Assembly: GCA_014529385.2 (NCBI GenBank)
Contig: CM043942.1
Span: 108,313,141-108,377,140, forward strand
DNA from: Adiantum capillus-veneris
Taxonomy: Eukaryota > Streptophyta > Polypodiopsida > Polypodiales > Pteridaceae
DNA: 64,000 nucleotides
Direction of reading: 5' to 3'
Shown here: positions 33,701 to 46,831 of the stretch, piece by piece
How the letters are laid out: the number at the start of each line of letters is the position of its first letter
Position numbering within the stretch: the first letter of the stretch is position 1
Translations under genes and position numbers: made by a program
The notes under the pieces: generated by a model
What the model was told of the DNA's origin: nothing
The model's database searches: none
Seen by the model: only the letters and a program-made list of their open reading frames with translations

Positions 33701-35130
33701 TTATGTGCCTAAGGTCAATGTCGCCTCTTTGATGAAAGGTAGTGTACTTCAATGTGCTTTATCCTCATGTGGAATAGTGTGTTCTGCACCAACTGTATGT
33801 TGCTACGGTTGTCGTAGTAGATGAGAACCGATCTCCAAACCTGTATGGCCTATTCTCTGAGTAGCTTTCTCTAGTCATGCTACACCACATGCTGCAACTG
33901 CAACACCCCTATGTTGAGCCTCTGTACTCAAAAAAGAAACCATGGGTTGCTTCTTGTTACTGCATGTGATAGTAGTACTCCCAAGTGAGAACACAAACCC
34001 GACACAAATAAGATAGACTACCAACTCAATTTGTATATGTGTACCTTGCATCTCTCTGTCACCCTCATAAAAGAGTGTATAATCGAATGACTCACATTGC
34101 ACAATGTGTGCCTCACTGCATCCACCAATGGTGGCTTTGTGGAAAGCTACATAAACTGCCCAACCATGTATCTCAAATCGAATCGCGAGATTGTCAAGTA
34201 GATGACGCTATTTACAATCTTCCAATACATGATGGCCTTCGCTAGTATTAAGTTTTGTTATAAGGGCATAGAAATAGGCATACATTCAGCCATACCATAC
34301 TGAAACAACATATTCAATGCATATTGCTTGTGTGATAGTCATATACCCTCTTTCGTATGTAAGATTTCAACGTTGAAAAAGCAGTGCAACTTTTTCAAAT
34401 CTTTCATGTGAAACTCCTCCTTAAATATCCTTTGTACATTCTCAAATTGAGCCTCATGATGGCTACAATAATCAGATCATTTAAATAAATGCCTATCATC
34501 ACAATACTTGCCTCATTCTTCCATACATACAAGGAATGATCCGCATTAACCATAAAAAAACCAATAGTGATAAATAGGCTTTCAATCCTCTCATGCAAAG
34601 CTCTAGGTGCTTGCTTTAACTGGTAAAGTACTTTCTCAGCTTGCAAATATACTTGAGATGTATTACATAATCATGTCCCTGTGGCTGCTCCATAAACCCT
34701 CTCTTCTTGCAAGTCACCTTGCAAGAATGCATTCTTCACATTCATTTTGAAACAATACTTAGCATTTTGGTGTAGCCACTACAATAATGGTAAAGACAAT
34801 ATCCATCTTAGCTACGAGGCTGAAAGTCTCCTCATAGTCAACACCATAAGTCTGTGCATAATCAATGGCTACCAAGTTAACCTTGTATATGTTGAGCATT
34901 GTGCAATTTGAATTGTGTTTTACCTTGTAGACCCATTTGAACACAATCACATTCTTTTATTTTGGCAATTGCATTAACTCCCATGTCTCATTAACATTAA
35001 GGGTAGATATCTTCACATCCCCAACAACATCCTCAAAACAAGTAGGCTCTACATCCTACACAATGTTTGCACCTCAGCTATAATTGAACTAAGTATTGGG
35101 GTAAAGGTCTGTGGCATGACTAACCCTATC
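33701..35130 (-). pseudogene. Old Copia pol remnant G (host of element F)
   Basis: Minus-strand fragments in several frames. RT start is at 34950-34759 (FKWVYKVKHNSN, YAQTYGVDYEETFSLVAKMD). RT middle is at 34646-34404 (LYQLKQAPRALHERIE, YLNDLIIVA in place of YVDDL). RNase H is at 34102-33875 (CSNKKQPMVSFLSTEAQHRGVA). The 3' end continues at 29548-29591 on the other side of element F. No LTRs identified. Confidence 0.8.
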
Positions 35131-35159
35131 TATTCACTCTTCATGTATATAGTCAATCA

Positions 35160-35784
35160 AAGTAACACACACTATTGTTGCAGTGTGGTGTTGCCCCCAA
35201 AAGCTTCCTCTCTTCTTCCTCCCCATCCTGCATGCACGCACACATGGGAAAACCTGGCATAAGAGCACAGTGGCGGCACAAAGGTGGCTTCCCGAAACCC
35301 TTCCCTTCCCTTGTATGTGAGTTTTGTGCGACGCTCGAAAAGCAAAGGGAAGCTTGAAACCTTAGGAAAAGTGCAGATCTCGGATGCCTTTGGTGGTAAT
35401 GTGCACGAAATTCAAGAAGCGGGTAGGGTGGCAGAAACCTTAGAGAAGCTAGGATGCATTGCTTTGGAAATAACCAAGGGAGTCAAAATTTTGAATTTCA
35501 TGCAATCGGACAATGAACAGAGGAGGAGAAAAATAACACGGCACTCATGAATAGAGAAGAGAAATTCAAATTGATAGCAATGTTAAAGTGTTAAGCTTTT
35601 GAAATTATCACTAGCTGGGGAAATTTTTATGAGTGCAAAATACGAAGTGTTGGATCTATTATTATTGTAGCGCTGGAGTTTAGAAATGAAGCATTGTGTG
35701 CAACAAAGCACCCTTGGAGGGACTCCAAAGCAATGCAAGAACTGAATCTCTCAACAAAGTTGTGTGTGTCCACCCCCCCCCCCC

Positions 35785-35815
<31 letters not shown>

Positions 35816-35854
35816 ACACACACACACTTCGCATCGGCGGTTCAGCAAGGGAGT

Positions 35855-35920
<66 letters not shown>

Positions 35921-36072
35921 GTGCATAGAGTGTGTAACACACACACAAATATTCAAGGGAGCTGGGGGATAGCCGGCCACCATCACACTCTCCCTCTTGG
36001 AGGATCGGACCTGAGAGTTTGAGGGTATTCTATAAGATCCTCTACGGTGTATACCCCCGTTGGCATTTGGAC

Positions 36073-36155
<83 letters not shown>

Positions 36156-36156
36156 T
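35160..36156. repeat. Gene-poor stretch with poly-C, CA and GA tracts
   Basis: An unassigned 88-codon plus-strand frame lies at 35284-35550, with no domain I recognise. Then come a C29 homopolymer (35773-35801), (CA)n (35801-35826), (CA)n (35857-35918) and (GA)n (36081-36155). The GA run abuts the left edge of element I. Confidence 0.8.
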
Positions 36157-36463
36157 TCATAAAATCTAATATCTAATATCTAACCAACCCAAATGATTCT
36201 CTCATATTAAACTGATCACTTAATGTGGGAGAATAAACGGGAACAAGGGTTAAGATATAGACATGTGCTTATAGATCTATCTCAACATGGGGAAACTGGT
36301 AAAGGGGCCCAAATGAGAGATGGTCTATCAAAGAGCAAGGCTAACCAATGGAGCATAAGACCTTAGGGTTAGCTTTGTTGAAGACCTCCAATAATGTTTG
36401 TAAAAGTCCTTTGACCTTAGGTAAGCTAGGGCTGACCTTGAGGCGCAGGAACCCGACCCAGCT
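36157..36463 (+). repeat. Truncated 5' LTR of element I
   Basis: Matches 38212-38518 with few differences. It ends abruptly at ACCCGACCCAGCT, where the two copies diverge. Confidence 0.9.
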
Positions 36464-36645
36464 TTGGGGAAGAAAGAGGAACCATTCACCTTGTAGGATG
36501 GTTATCTTCTCCACGGCAATAGGCTTTGTGTTACCCATTCCCTTCGTGAGAAAGTTATGTATGAATCCATGCTTCTCCAAATGCGCGGCATAGAGGTATT
36601 CAACCTACTCTCCGAGGAGTAGAGACGTACTTCTATTGGCCTACC

Positions 36646-37857
36646 ATGAAAGTGGACATACAAGAGTATGTTTCAAAATGTGTAGTATGCCAAAAGACCA
36701 AGTATGATAGAGGAAAGCAACCTGGATTACTACAGCCATTGCCTATCCCAAATTCACCATGGGAGAGTATATCCATGGATTTCATCTTTGGATTACCCAA
36801 GTCTATCCATGGGAATACAGGAATATGGACAATGGTTGATAGGTTTAGCAAGAAAGCACATTTTATTCCTGTCAAAAAGACTATTAAGGCACATCAAATG
36901 GAAACTCTCTTCATATCTCAGATTTTCAAGCACCATGGATTACCCACATCCATCGTAGATAGAGATCCTAGAATGACCAGTAATTTCTGGAAAGGTATCT
37001 TTGAAAATCTAGGAACAAGATTGAATTTCTCTTCGGCCTATCACCCACAAACGGATGGCCAAAGTGAGATAGCCAATCTTACGATACTCGATCTACTCAA
37101 GACTTATGTTACCAAAGTAGATCAACGCTCACAATGGGAAACGTACTTGCCTCTTGTAGAGTATGCCTACAATAATAATGTACATACTTCTACGGGAAAA
37201 GAACCTTTTGAGATCATTGAGGGAAGACCTAAAAGTCCGTTGCTACTCAAAGTACATGGGAAGATCTTCGCTGCCGATGAGTATAGCCGTGACCTACAAG
37301 AATCTTTTCAAAAGATTAAGGAGGCTATATCCATCTCTCAACAAAGGAAAAAAGCTGCTGCTGCTGATAAGCACAGAAGAGCCTTAATGTTCAAAGAAAA
37401 TGATCGAGTCTTACTCAAGTTTCCTAAGGCTCGATTAAGGCAAACGACGGGCAAAAATCCTACGGGCCATCAAAAGTATTATGCTAAACTAGCAAAAAGA
37501 TACTATGGTCCTTTCCAAATCTTGAAGCCCATCAATGAGACGGCTTATCAACTCAAGTTGCCCAACCACTGGCTCATACACAATGCCTTTCATGTAAGCT
37601 TACTTAAGCCCTACAAAGGAGAGCCACCAACTGAACCAATTATTGAAGACCCTCTCGAAGTTGAAGACCAAGAAGAGGTGCTACAACCCGAAGCTGTCCT
37701 TCAACATGAAGACAAGGTACTACGACATGGTAAGATTATCCGATGGTATCTTATTAAGTTCAAACATTATCCTTTTGAAGATGCTAGATGGATGCAAGGA
37801 ATACAGCTTAAGGATAGTATGAACCTTGTCAATGCTTACAATTCTACATTAGAGTAA
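36646..37857 (+). pseudogene. Ty3/Gypsy integrase with chromodomain-like C terminus (truncated)
   Basis: 403 codons open, cut at the 5' side by the deletion. It begins within the zinc-binding region (CVVCQKTKYDRGKQPG). The integrase core shows SMDFIFGLPKS, VDRDPRMTSNFW and YHPQTDGQSEIAN, with the D and D positions. The usual glutamate position reads SE in QSE. A C-terminal GPFQILKPI/AYQLKLP block follows. The end (KIIRWYLIKFKHYPFEDARW) resembles a chromodomain, as in chromoviruses, which use it to target chromatin. No RT is left, so it is not autonomous. Confidence 0.85.
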
Positions 37858-38209
37858 GCAAATGTACAAATTTCGTTTAAATGACTCATGTTTTTGTCCT
37901 ATAAGACTAGTCCTCTTTCTAATTGTGCACAAATTTAACTAGTATGCATGCTTAGAATCATGTTTGTGATGATGACGTCTCTCAAACACCAAGTAGAATT
38001 CTACTTTGGGAGAATGAAATGGACTAAAGAGCAGACATGCTTGTGGGAGCTATGTCTCCCAAGCACCAAATGAATTAGTCATCCATCTTGGAAAGATGTC
38101 GTAGGGTAAAAAGGGATCCTCTACCCGCTAAGTAAAATTGACTAATGACTAAGGCTTTATCTCTTCTACCTCATAGTCGAGGACGACTATGATTTCAAGA
38201 GAGAGGTAA

Positions 38210-39825
38210 TGTCATAAAATCTAATATGTAATATCTAACCAACCCAAATGATTCTCTCATATTAAACTGATCACTTAATGTGGGAGAATAAACGAGAACA
38301 AGGGTTAAGATATAGACATGTGCTTATAGATCTATCTCAACATGGGGCAAATGGTAAAGGGCCCCAAATGAGAGATGGTCTATCAAAGAGCAAGGCTAAC
38401 CAATGGAGCATAAGACCTTAGGGTTAGCTTTTTTGAAGACCTCCAATAATGTGTGTAAAAGTCCTTTGACCTTAGGTAAGCTAGGGCTTACCTTGAGGCG
38501 CGGGAACCCGACCCAGCTCGAGGTGCTTGTCCTGCTTGTCATGCTTGATGACTACAGTGCTTGAGGTTCTTGAGGTGCTTAATTATTGAGATGCTTGAGG
38601 TGCTTGACATGCTTGAGATGCTAGGGTTGCACTTAAGGTGAGAACCTAGCCCAAGCTTAAAGTGCTTAACGGCCAAGCTTGTGGTGGGAACTGGGCCTAT
38701 GTATGAGGGTCTTGAGGTGTCAAAAAGTCAAATATTCAATCCCTACAAGGAGGGGGCGAGCCCTACATGAGGGGGAATGAGAGAGAACACCCACACACTC
38801 ACACAAGGCATGCATGGTACAAAGAAAGCAAAAGGGACACTTGTCAAGTTTCTCCTCATGTTGCCCTCATGGTGTGCCTGAAGCCTATTGGTTTGTTACC
38901 CAAGTGGTCCAATAATAATTTAGGATATTTAATTAATTGGTTTTGCATTTATCAAGTCCTCTCTCTCAAAGGGGAAAGGGGGACACTTGTCTCATGGATA
39001 CCCTTGCTGCTTGTAATGCCTCCTGCTTGTGATTGGCTAGGCCTGGAGGGGTCTAATGAGCTTCAAGCATGAGCTACAAGGGGGGGTCGACCCAAGCAAT
39101 CTAGGGGGTTGCTTAGGGGGTATACTCACCCACACACACTCACAAACACTCTCACTGTGTGCTATGAGAAGTGCAAGAGCTCCCTCTCCTTCTCCAAGCA
39201 AGTAGAGGTTGAGAGCCTACACCAACACTCTTGGATATGGAGTGCAAATCCAACCAAGAGCCATGATTCAATGCTTAAGATTGCCATCTCCTTCTTCTTA
39301 ATTACTATGCTATTATGTATCCTAGCAACAAGAGTTATGATAAGTGAGGAAGTAATTCTTTCTCCTACGAAATGTTTCTTCTTCCTCTTCCCGACCCTCA
39401 TTCCCTGCTAGCTCTCTTCACCTTCGAAGGTGTTTGAGGTCTTGGGACTGAGGCTTGGGATAGTTAAAGCTTTCTTCAAGTTTATGTTATGTTTGTGATG
39501 TATGAAGCTTTCCATCTTCATTGCATCACCTAGGTCACAAGGAACACAAAGATTGTATTGTAACAAGTCTCTCTTAATGGGAGAAATCATAATACAAATG
39601 CCTATTGGAGGGGGGACCGGCTCCACATAAATCCGGTCCTCAACTGTTGTCATGTTCTCTAAATTCTCTCTCTTGAAAAAGTATTGTTCATGCCAATTAA
39701 CTAATTGCTATGATTATGTTGCTATCTTCAATTATGCTCATTCGCTATGCTCACAAAGTCATTTCTCAAAAGTACTCTCATTAATTTCCGCTACTCTCAA
39801 ATAAAATAGGCCAATTCCATTACAG
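38210..39825 (+). repeat. 3' LTR of element I
   Basis: About 1.6 kb from TGTCATAAAATC to CCATTACA. The right edge was inferred from TG...CA and from the end of similarity with 40560-41161. Confidence 0.65.
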
Positions 39826-40559
39826 AGAGAGAGAGAGAGAGGGAGAGAGTCTTGAGTTTTCTCTCACACCACTCTTCTCAGCTTCGACATCAGTTTCTTT
39901 GACTTTAGCATTGACCTCCCTCGCCATTTGCGACATTTCCCGGTCTACCATCGACACACTCCAACAATGATCAGTCTTGCAGCAGAAGCACACTTTTTCC
40001 CTCACCAGGGTCTCCAGAGAAATTAGGTTCTTGAGCGCATGGCTCAGAGGTAGAGCTATCTGCATCGAAAATACAAATGGAGTATGTTGGAGTACTGTGA
40101 GCGAGGACCATATCTCGACCAAGGCGTATTTTTTTGCATCAACATCACAAGTGGAGTCTACATTCTTGCAGAAATTCTCATTTTATGCAATTTTAAATGA
40201 TTCTTTTTCATACAAAGGTTTTTTGTGCTCTACATGCGTTTTAGAGCGATTTATGCTGCCATATACATTTATTTGGTAGTGATGTATACATCTTTGTTTT
40301 TTTGCTTGAGATTGTGATCTCTACACTCCAGTTTATAACTTTTATGGACATGAGGATTATAAGTCTTTGCACCAATTCTTGGATCCGATGGGAAATTTAT
40401 GCCATTGATCTATGTGAATTGGAGCATGGTTTATGTGTTGTGAGCTCTTTCGAGAGCAATATCCCCGTTGAGATTTGACAAACTTCTTGTATTAATTTCA
40501 ATGCCTATTTTTGCATGTCTTTTACTCATGTACATTGAGTTGTAGGCATCACCAGAAAC
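39826..40559. other. No gene seen
   Basis: A GA run at 39823-39848, then AT-rich sequence with short frames between two related LTR segments. Confidence 0.5.
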
Positions 40560-41161
40560 TCTTGGCTATGGAATGCAAATCCAACCAAGAGCCATGCTTC
40601 AATTCTATGCTAGCCATCTTCTTCATCTCCATTACTATGGTACTATGCTATGCTAAGCTCTATGAGTAATGGTATCAGAGGACATTACTTCTTTCTCATA
40701 AGTTCCTTCTTCTTCCTCTTCCTTACCCTTGTTCCCTACTAGCTCTCTCCACTTTCGAAGGTGTTTTTGAGGTCTTGGGACTGAGGTCAGGGACAAGTTA
40801 ATGCTTTCAGTTAGCTAAGTTAAGGGCATAATTGTGGTGCAGGAAAATCTCTATCTTCATTGCACCATCAAGGTCTCAAGGAACACAAAGCTTGTATTGT
40901 ACCAAGTATCTCTTTATGGTAGAAGCTATAATACAAAAGCCTTTTGGAGGGGGGAGACCATCTCCACATCAATCCGGTCCTCAACTGTTGTCAAGTTCTC
41001 TAATTCTCTCTCTTGCAAAGTATTGTTCATGCCAAGTTAATTAGGTATAATGGTTACGTTGCTACCTCTAATCAAGTTCTCCCTCTATTTTCTCAAAGAA
41101 AAATGCTCTCTACAGTTCTTTAAATTATGCTATTCTCAATGTTCATAGTTCAATTCCATTA
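40560..41161 (+). repeat. LTR fragment related to the element I LTR
   Basis: Similar to 39218-39823. Shared blocks include GGAATGCAAATCCAACCAAG, CTTCGAAGGTGTTT, TGAGGTCTTGGGACTGAGG and CAATCCGGTCCTCAACTGTTG. No matching interior. Confidence 0.8.
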
Positions 41162-42806
41162 GTACAAGATCTTTCTTTGTTGTCTTCATCCAAAGTTATA
41201 GGATTTGAGATAGAGAGTAGATGTTGGATAGCACGATATTGTTGGAAATATTCTAAGATGTATTTCTCCAATGCACTCTGCAAAATTAAAAGAATTTGAG
41301 ATCAACTCTTATTGCTATACAACAACCAAGTTATTAATGCATTGAAAAATGACTTCCTTTGAAATGAATGGCTTCAATGCAAAGAGACTCTGTAGTATGT
41401 ACTCATCATGTAGGAGACATCTCCATCCACATGAGTTTGCATCTATTTGATGTGTCATTGTGATATCTTTTATGTTTGCTTTGTTCAATTCATAATTGTC
41501 ACATAGCTTGCTTTATGTAGCTACAAACATACAAATTTTTTGTTCAAGTACAACGATCACTATGTGCAAACCTAAACCAAAGAAACTAATTTTACTTACA
41601 GCCTTAATTTTGGATGGGTTCCTCGGATTGAGTTGAGAGTTCATACCATTGGCTTATCAAGCTCAATGCATATGAGGTTCCAATGATTGTTTCTCTTGTA
41701 TGGAAAAATAATTGTTATTACTTGGAGCATAGGGCAGGGAGAAAATGATCTCTGTAATGTGCCCTGAGGGGTTTTTTTCCATTCAAAGAAGCACAAACAT
41801 TTGTGGATCCAAAATATATATTATGATCGCTGCGTTGAGGAAGTTGGGTCTTTATCAAACTACAAATAGTTAATGTAAGTTATTCTCCATTCCAAATCCA
41901 GAAGCTAAGTATGCTAAAGAAAGAGAATGCAACTTACTTTAGGCATATATACACAATAGAATCTGTTATCTATGCATTTGAATCCTGCAATATATTAATA
42001 TTGACATAATTGATATCTATTCTCCTTGACCCATGTGCTAGTGGTATGTCTGCTTTAGCAATCCATCTTTCATTGAGGATAAGATTTCATTGTTTCTCTC
42101 ATCTATCTCACAGGTTACTGTGTCATAGCTTTTCTTCTCTACTTCTACATCAATTGTGACATTTTCTTTCTCTCTTAGTTTCTTGGACTCCTTTGCACAA
42201 CGGGTTTTCTTGCTCAACTTTGGCTCTAGTGTTAACTTCATGGGTGACATCTACAATTTTTACTTATGACTATGACCATGCTAGAGCTGTGAGCAAAACC
42301 TCCCTCATTTTCTTGTCTAAGAATTCATTGGGCACTAGGAGTTAGTTATACCTTCATCCTACTCTCTTTAGTGATCCATAATGGTCAACTAAATGGCATG
42401 TGCTTCCACAAAAGCTATGTCATTAAAATACTCAAGCAAAAAGTCTCCTACTACCTCTTGAAGTGCCAAAAGATCAACAACCTTCCATGTCATTGTGCAT
42501 GTGCATGTGCATGTGCATGCCTCTTCACAGATTGATTGACCAACCTCTAAAATGGTAGATTGGGTACACATTGCTCAATGCATTTATGAGATTTTCTAAT
42601 CTCTCTAAATAGCCTCAAGCTTCTTTGTATCTTCATCATCCTTGGGGCTTTTAGAATCTTCATTGGCTTTCCAGGTCTCTCCTTCTTGCTCGCTCGCCGA
42701 CCTGCCCCCTACTTTGGTAGCTAAACCTGGCCCTTTGCATGCCTTCCTTGCAGTCACCTTGGTTCTTGTCATTCTCCTACTAGAACATCAACCCATACTA
42801 ACCATT

Positions 42807-42848
<42 letters not shown>

Positions 42849-45800
42849 TGTAGTATTAAACTAAATACATATACACAAAAGAACACGACATTCAAAAGAC
42901 AATTGGCTTTAGATGACTAGGCAAGGACTTGTACAAAAATGACTCAGTCTTTCATTCATTAATGTAAAACATAATAAGAATGAGGTTTCATCTAAATGAT
43001 TTTATACAAAAGTAGAAGAACTGTTGAGGTCTTCCCAGTTGAATCATCAAGGATCTTCAGAGTCAGAGTGCAACACGATAAACCTTTTTAAGTCAAGATA
43101 GAATTCTCACCTGCATCCATATAGTCAAGACAACATATTTGTTAGACTTGGCTATGTATGTCAAGATTCAAAGAACCGATCAGTTGTTATCCATGTCCAA
43201 CCTAAACATTATTAGACTAGCTACCGTCCTAAATAGTGCATAAAAGTATAAGCAAAAAACTTATCTCCACTTCTTTCCAAATTGTAATGTCCAAGCAAAG
43301 ACTTGCATACTCTAAGTAGTTTATACATGCTTTCGAAAGTATTTCTTTACTGTACTATTTTAGAAAAAACCCAGGTAATTTCCAAAGTCTTTTCAAGTTA
43401 AAATATCCCTATCGAAACCCGCATTCTTAGAGTAGCACCATATGCTCTAACCTTTAAAGTAACCATTTATCGTACAAAGAGTTCCAACCATCCCTAATTT
43501 ATAACCTAAATATGTAATTATAGCTTCAAAGTGATTAGAAACGCTTTGTATTGTAGCAACAATCATGTTGTATGGCTCAAAGTCAAACCCTTCAACTAGA
43601 TGAACCAAAACCTACTTCACAAGCAAGAGTATTGCAAAGTCAATAACAAGTAGTGTTATAACCTAGCAACAAGAATTAGAGACCAAAACAATTCAGGGTT
43701 AGCTTAAACTAATTCAGCAAGTTTGACAATCAATTGTCAAGAACCAAATTACCAAAATTCCAAAATGGAATTCCTCCAAGGCTTAGCATATTCGATCAAA
43801 AATAGAATAATTTCAGCCCGATAAAGCAAAAGAACAATGCTAGATCTAAACTAGAAGGGTAACATATCCAAATAACAAGCCCAAAAAGCATGTAGTGGTC
43901 AAAAAAGCCAAGCCAGCATAAAAGTGTTCAAAGCCATCAAATATCAGCAAAGTCAGCACACTAGAAGTGAAAGTTTTGCTAAGCCAGCAAGACAGTGAAC
44001 AAAGCCAAAACCACCTATGATTAGCCAAGTTTAACTCCAAACTGTCAGAACAAGCACTACCATATAGTGGATCCTGAGAGACCTTTCAATACTTAATGAA
44101 AATACCTAGTATTACTAGTAGATCAATAACTAGGTGGTGTTAAGCAAGCTTACAAATTAATCTTCCTAACCACCAGACCATACCCAATTAGAACCAAGTC
44201 ATGAGAATAGACCCCATTCCCAACAAAAAGACCAGCAAAAAAGACCAACCATAGCCAGAGACTACGATTAAAAGACCGGCAAGTAAGCCATAGACCACCA
44301 GCCATAGACCAACTTTCCAATCAAGATCTTAACCATAAGAAAATACTAGCTATTGAAACTGAGGTAAAAATAAAATCCTAGTGAGCCACTATCATACCTT
44401 AAAACCCTTTAAATATCAAAACCCAAGCTAGGGAGAGCAATCTTTATGTGTGAAGTAGGCTCACACCTTAGTATTGAAGCATTAGTTAAAGTAATATTCC
44501 AAACCATACCAAGCAGAGCATGCCAATCCTATGTAGGATAACAAAAATCCCAATATAGAACTAAGCAATGTCATGCCACTTGAATCAATCTCAGTTATTC
44601 GAGCAAAAGGAAAACAAATCCCAGTTAATCCCAAAGTTAGCCAACACAAGAGAATCCATCATATTCCAAGTTAGTGAATCCATAAAACTGTCAATCCAAA
44701 GTTAGCAAACCTTGGTCAATGGGCTCCATGGAAACATAAGGATCATGTTTACAATATCACAACCCCCATACCAGAGCATATCATCGCCCTTTTTTTGTCT
44801 TACTCATGACAAATCCCAGGTAAGAAAGCAACAAAACCATATAAAAAATTATATGCAGGCAAAAAATCTATTCCTAGAATCCACCATCTTCTTCTCCATA
44901 GGCACCCACAATAAGCAACCAAAACCATTAATGATAAGCATAAGGTAATACAGAGATTGCATAGCTTAGATCAATACATCAATAGTCCAATTTTGACAAA
45001 AAGTTTCAAGCTCAGTAAAGTGAACAGACCAGGAGTTAGTCAAGATAGATAACAACCTTATTAGTCAAAAGACCAGCAATAGCCAAAGAAAAACCCCATC
45101 CTATTTTGTGCCCAAGTCTTCCCATTAATGATATCCATAGTCCTCAAAAATTTTAAACAGTATATTACCTAAGCTAAAAACCAGAGATCACGTATGAGGA
45201 GCACATGTGTTCTAAGACAATATAGCAGAGCTCCAGCGCCCCCCCCTTTTTGTTTAACTAGTGTCCATCATTTCTACCACCACAATAAAGAGATTGAAAC
45301 AACTAATTAGGGTATTATCTACAAAATGTAATCCCAATGACATGTATTCACAACCAAAATAGAATTTGCAAATCTTCCCTATCATTAAGTGAGTTATTTC
45401 ATTATCACTATGCAACAAAACTTCAACCCATCCTTCCTTTATTAGCAGACAGAAAGGAAAAAAATCAAGTCTGAGAAGAATCGAATGGTCAATAAAATAG
45501 AGCACTTGTGAAGCAAAAGCCTTCCCACTAATCATCCAGGTAGCAGAAGTAGATTAATGCAAATTAGATACTTGTTACAACCTCTCTCTCTCTCTCTCTA
45601 TTGAAACAAACCAAACCACAGTCTAAGTGAGGGAGCATAGACCCCTCACCTGTATATATACAAGTTGCAGGCCAATATGTAGGGTTGTACCCCATTGTTG
45701 TGGCTTCATGACCTAGTACTATCCGATCAACTCATCAGTGTATTGTAGGGTAAGAGGAGGAATAACGCAACCGAATGATTCTAGGAAATGGATGGGCCAA

Positions 45801-46329
45801 ACACCACGCCCAACCGCCCACCATCAAATCAAGAATCAGATGGTGATGCTTACATTGTGAAGCAACATAAGTGAAAGGGGGAAAAGACCCGTCACGACAA
45901 AGGCAGAGTGCATTAAATCCTACATTAGAGAGGGCACCAGATACACACCAAAAGGTAAGCATACTGGGAGAGGGGACTAACCCTTCATTTATGCACTCTA
46001 TATGGGTTAAGTTGTTAAGGGCTTGCTCCCACTAAGCCCCGCTCACTAGTAAAGTGGAATAAAAGGTCATACTAAACCATGCTCACCAGGATAGTGGCAT
46101 AAGCAATAAGAAGTATTTAGGATCCATTCAGAATTAACATATGAAGTAATTACAAGGTATAATCTCAAGGTAGGCCCCCTCAAGTAAATATAATTATCAA
46201 CAATATTTAGTATAAGCATAGATATTTATGGTAATCCATGATAATTATATCCTTAAATAGTAAGGATTCATGGTGAACACCATCTCATAAATTTATTGTA
46301 CGTTAGCACCAAGCAACCTAATTAGAGAG
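41162..46329. other. No gene or mobile element recognised
   Basis: About 5 kb of AT-rich sequence with scattered short frames. Minor items: TGCATG-type repeat at about 42491-42521, (GT)n at 42812-42843, (CT)n at about 45583-45600. The last 300 bp may contain weak continuation of the D family. Confidence 0.5.
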
Positions 46330-46502
46330 CATGCATCACTCTAGTTGGAGTTTGATAACCATAAGGTAAAGCATGTTTGTCACTATGTTTAGTCTCTTCA
46401 TGTTTAAGTCAGGCTCTCAACCTTGAACACTGGTTATGGTGGGGTTGTTTACTAATGCGATAAGATATCAAGTTAAGGACTTATACTTTACTGATTAGTT
46501 AC

Positions 46503-46831
46503 TGATGGAAATGGGATCGTGCTAGCTAGGGTGGATGAAAGATAAACATCGTGCACACAAGTGAGTGTGTGTTGGCTAGATTGTCACTCAAGCGAATTAG
46601 GTTCCAAGATCAATTAACTTGGACTCATAAACACAGTCTTGAGTATTTGCTAAGCCATCACAAGCTCACCATAAACAATGGAGATGTAATGCAAAATAGA
46701 GTTGTGTTTATTCATTCATGAAATGAGCTTTAAGTAGCTCTATAGCTTTGCACCACTGTATGTGGGACAATTCCTTCTCTTCTCTCCTTGACTCATATTT
46801 CAGTACCCTAGGACAAAGCTCACACCTTACA
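46503..46831 (-). repeat. 3' LTR of element E
   Basis: Similar to 48728-49047, starting TGATGGAAATGGGATCGTGC. Confidence 0.88.

Larger units (their letters stand above)
36157..39825 (+). mobile_element. Element I: deleted Ty3/Gypsy element
   Basis: The right LTR starts TGTCATAAAATC at 38210, after a purine tract (AAGAGAGAGGTAA), and probably ends ATTACA at 39825, about 1.6 kb. The left side keeps only the first ~307 bp of an LTR (36157-36463), then jumps directly to mid-integrase sequence. Most of the 5' LTR, the leader, gag, protease and RT are therefore deleted. The right LTR contains a short tandem GCTTGAGGT-type repeat (38520-38620). Its 3' part recurs at 40560-41161. Confidence 0.8.

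Noticed and set aside
35284-35550. An 88-codon plus-strand ORF as a real gene
   Set aside because: No domain, no conserved neighbours, and its length is not beyond chance in this region.
35696-36022. His-Thr/Val-Cys repeat ORFs
   Set aside because: Produced by the C29 and CA tracts.
40669-40680. A primer site (TGGTATCAGAG) at 40.67 kb
   Set aside because: It lies within an LTR-like fragment with no LTR edge next to it; chance match.
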